From the NCBI GenBank assembly GCA_905479095.1, contig CAJQLD010000028.1, positions 1 through 64,000 of the forward strand: 64,000 nt of DNA, written 5' to 3'. Position 1 is the first letter of the stretch. Each line of letters starts with the position of its first letter. This document shows positions 63,092 through 64,000 of this stretch, piece by piece. This stretch comes from an uncultured Flavobacteriaceae bacterium (GTDB lineage: Bacteria; Bacteroidota; Bacteroidia; Flavobacteriales; Flavobacteriaceae). Below the pieces are notes generated by a model. The model was not told where the DNA came from. It saw nothing but the letters and a program-made list of their open reading frames with translations, and ran no database searches. Made by a program: the position numbers and the translations under genes.

Positions 63092-64000
63092 TTACTGAAC
63101 AATCAATTTTTTAGTCGTTGTTGCTGCCCCTTGCGTCAGCTTTACAATGTAAATCCCTGTATTAAGCGTAGAAATATTTATACGCTTGTTTGATACCGTT
63201 GTATTGATCACTTGTTTTCCAAGAATATCAAAAATAGCGGCTTGCATAGCTCCGGAACCGGTTGAAGTGATGTTTACAAAATCACTCTTAGTTGGGTTTG
63301 GGTATAAGTTAAATTTCGAAACTTCAAATTGACCTGCAGCTAGTGTTGTTGTAAGGTCTGCAAGGTTTCTAACATACAATTGTGCAGTTCCATTATATGC
63401 GCCAGTGATTCCTGAAACATTCGCAAGTTCTGTTGATGGGATGATCTCACCAATATAATCTGCGCCGTAAAATTCAGTACGAACAACAGTTTCTGCTTGT
63501 CCTTGAGCCAAAACGTAATTTTGTCCAGTTGCAAAAACAGCGGCACCATCTCCAGCACTAAACGTGACATTCTCAAAGTTAATGAATGTTGATTCATAAT
63601 CGCTAGGAGCTGCATTGAAGCCTGCAATAGTGACTGTTTGTGCAACCACAGCATTATCAGAAGAAGCAATTACTCCAGAATCTTCTGTAGGATGTAATTG
63701 AAGGACTCCATTTACAATTACGGCCTTACCTTTTAATCCAGAAACCATGTCTCCTACGTTGTAAGTAGTTGCAATTACGTCTCCTGCATCATAAATATAA
63801 ATTCCAGATGGCGTAGCATCCTGAAACCATTTTTTACCTTTATATCCATCTTTGTGTGTTAGTAACGACCCCTCGGTAATTTCATAAAAACCATCTGGAC
63901 CGTTAGCGGCTACATCTGCTCTTAGAGCTGTGATGTTTGCAACGACTTGTAGAACTCCGACGCTAAAGTTGGTAGTGTCCGTGTCAAGCACGTCTCCAAG
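63092..64000 (-). CDS. T9SS-exported protein, 5' part outside the window
   Basis: The last ~300 residues of a larger secreted protein; the frame stays open to the window edge and the GTG at 63991 is not a real start. An OB-fold-like region (around FYEITEGSLLTHKDGY, IYIYDAGDVIATTY and VNGVLQLHPTEDSG) recalls the DUF5689 or lamin-tail/nuclease-associated domains. The C-terminal ~75 residues are a type A sorting tail (KFNLYPNPTKSDFVNI, then ISTLNTGIYIVKLTQG and KKLIVQ). A terminator follows. The full domain layout cannot be judged here. Confidence 0.8.
   Translation of the reverse strand, partial: LGDVLDTDTTNFSVGVLQVVANITALRADVAANGPDGFYEITEGSLLTHKDGYKGKKWFQDATPSGIYIYDAGDVIATTYNVGDMVSGLKGKAVIVNGVLQLHPTEDSGVIASSDNAVVAQTVTIAGFNAAPSDYESTFINFENVTFSAGDGAAVFATGQNYVLAQGQAETVVRTEFYGADYIGEIIPSTELANVSGITGAYNGTAQLYVRNLADLTTTLAAGQFEVSKFNLYPNPTKSDFVNITSTGSGAMQAAIFDILGKQVINTTVSNKRINISTLNTGIYIVKLTQGAATTTKKLIVQ

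Overview
The window is chromosomal DNA from a member of Bacteroidota, almost certainly a marine-type Flavobacteriaceae. Five things point there: an AT-rich genome; promoters of the form TTG-N17-20-TAnnTTTG with no Shine-Dalgarno sequences; a fused SecDF and a fused CcoNO; type IX secretion (T9SS) C-terminal sorting tails; and Bacteroidota-only families (DUF4293, DUF4271, DUF4296, DUF1599, DUF6588, BT_3928-type DoxX). I cannot name the species.

Layout. 1-9.1 kb (+): asnB, gyrB, a DUF6588 outer-membrane-like protein, mdh and secDF. 9.2-15.4 kb (-): a folE-cysS-yidD-lgt operon, a FadL-type porin and a repeat-rich lipoprotein. 15.4-17.4 kb (+): proS, then tRNA-Glu with rpsT. 17.6-24.8 kb: rho (-), DUF4293 (+), a YfcE-like phosphoesterase (-), truA and an ABC exporter (+), then cdaA (c-di-AMP synthase) and folP (-). 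24.9-29.9 kb (+): a tightly packed operon of DUF1599, DoxX, an OppB-type permease, a TlpA-like lipoprotein, tpiA, prmA and clpS. 29.9-31.6 kb (-): a persulfide dioxygenase-rhodanese protein with a small HMA metal-binding protein.

31.7-37.0 kb is the accessory part of the window. It starts at a tRNA-Arg with an unusual D-loop/T-loop pair. After that come a decayed reading frame, a secreted FISUMP protein, and an AAA ATPase/DUF4143 gene bracketed by a perfect 117-bp direct repeat. Palindromic intergenic repeats, a 51-aa membrane protein missed by length cut-offs, and a divergent pair of phage-type regulators with phased operator-like repeats complete it, and it ends at galE.

38-48 kb (-) is a complete cbb3 cytochrome oxidase locus (ccoI, ccoS, ccoNO, ccoQ, ccoP, a cupin, ccoG, ccoH and a SafE-like membrane protein). 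A divergent Crp/Fnr regulator lies beside it, and FNR-like palindromes sit in the two promoter regions, so the likely picture is a microaerobic respiration module under Fnr-type control. 48-51.4 kb (+) holds a secreted sulfatase, apt, a Ca2+/Na+ antiporter and a Cys-rich mini-protein. 51.8-55.6 kb holds a large T9SS cargo protein, a 54-aa exported micro-protein and a beta-rich surface protein that appears to have lost its start codon. 55.6-63 kb is housekeeping: hemD, DUF4271, a polyprenol-phosphate sugar transferase, dihydroorotase, DUF4296, an epimerase, tyrS and a LuxE-like acyl-activating protein. A T9SS protein cut by the window edge closes it.

Most of the window is ordinary core genome. 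The points most worth following up are the repeat-bracketed ATPase unit with its cruciform-forming repeats, the XRE pair, the 54-aa peptide, the start-less surface protein, and the tRNA-Arg with an apparent A19-U56 swap. I found no CRISPR array, complete prophage or insertion-sequence transposase.
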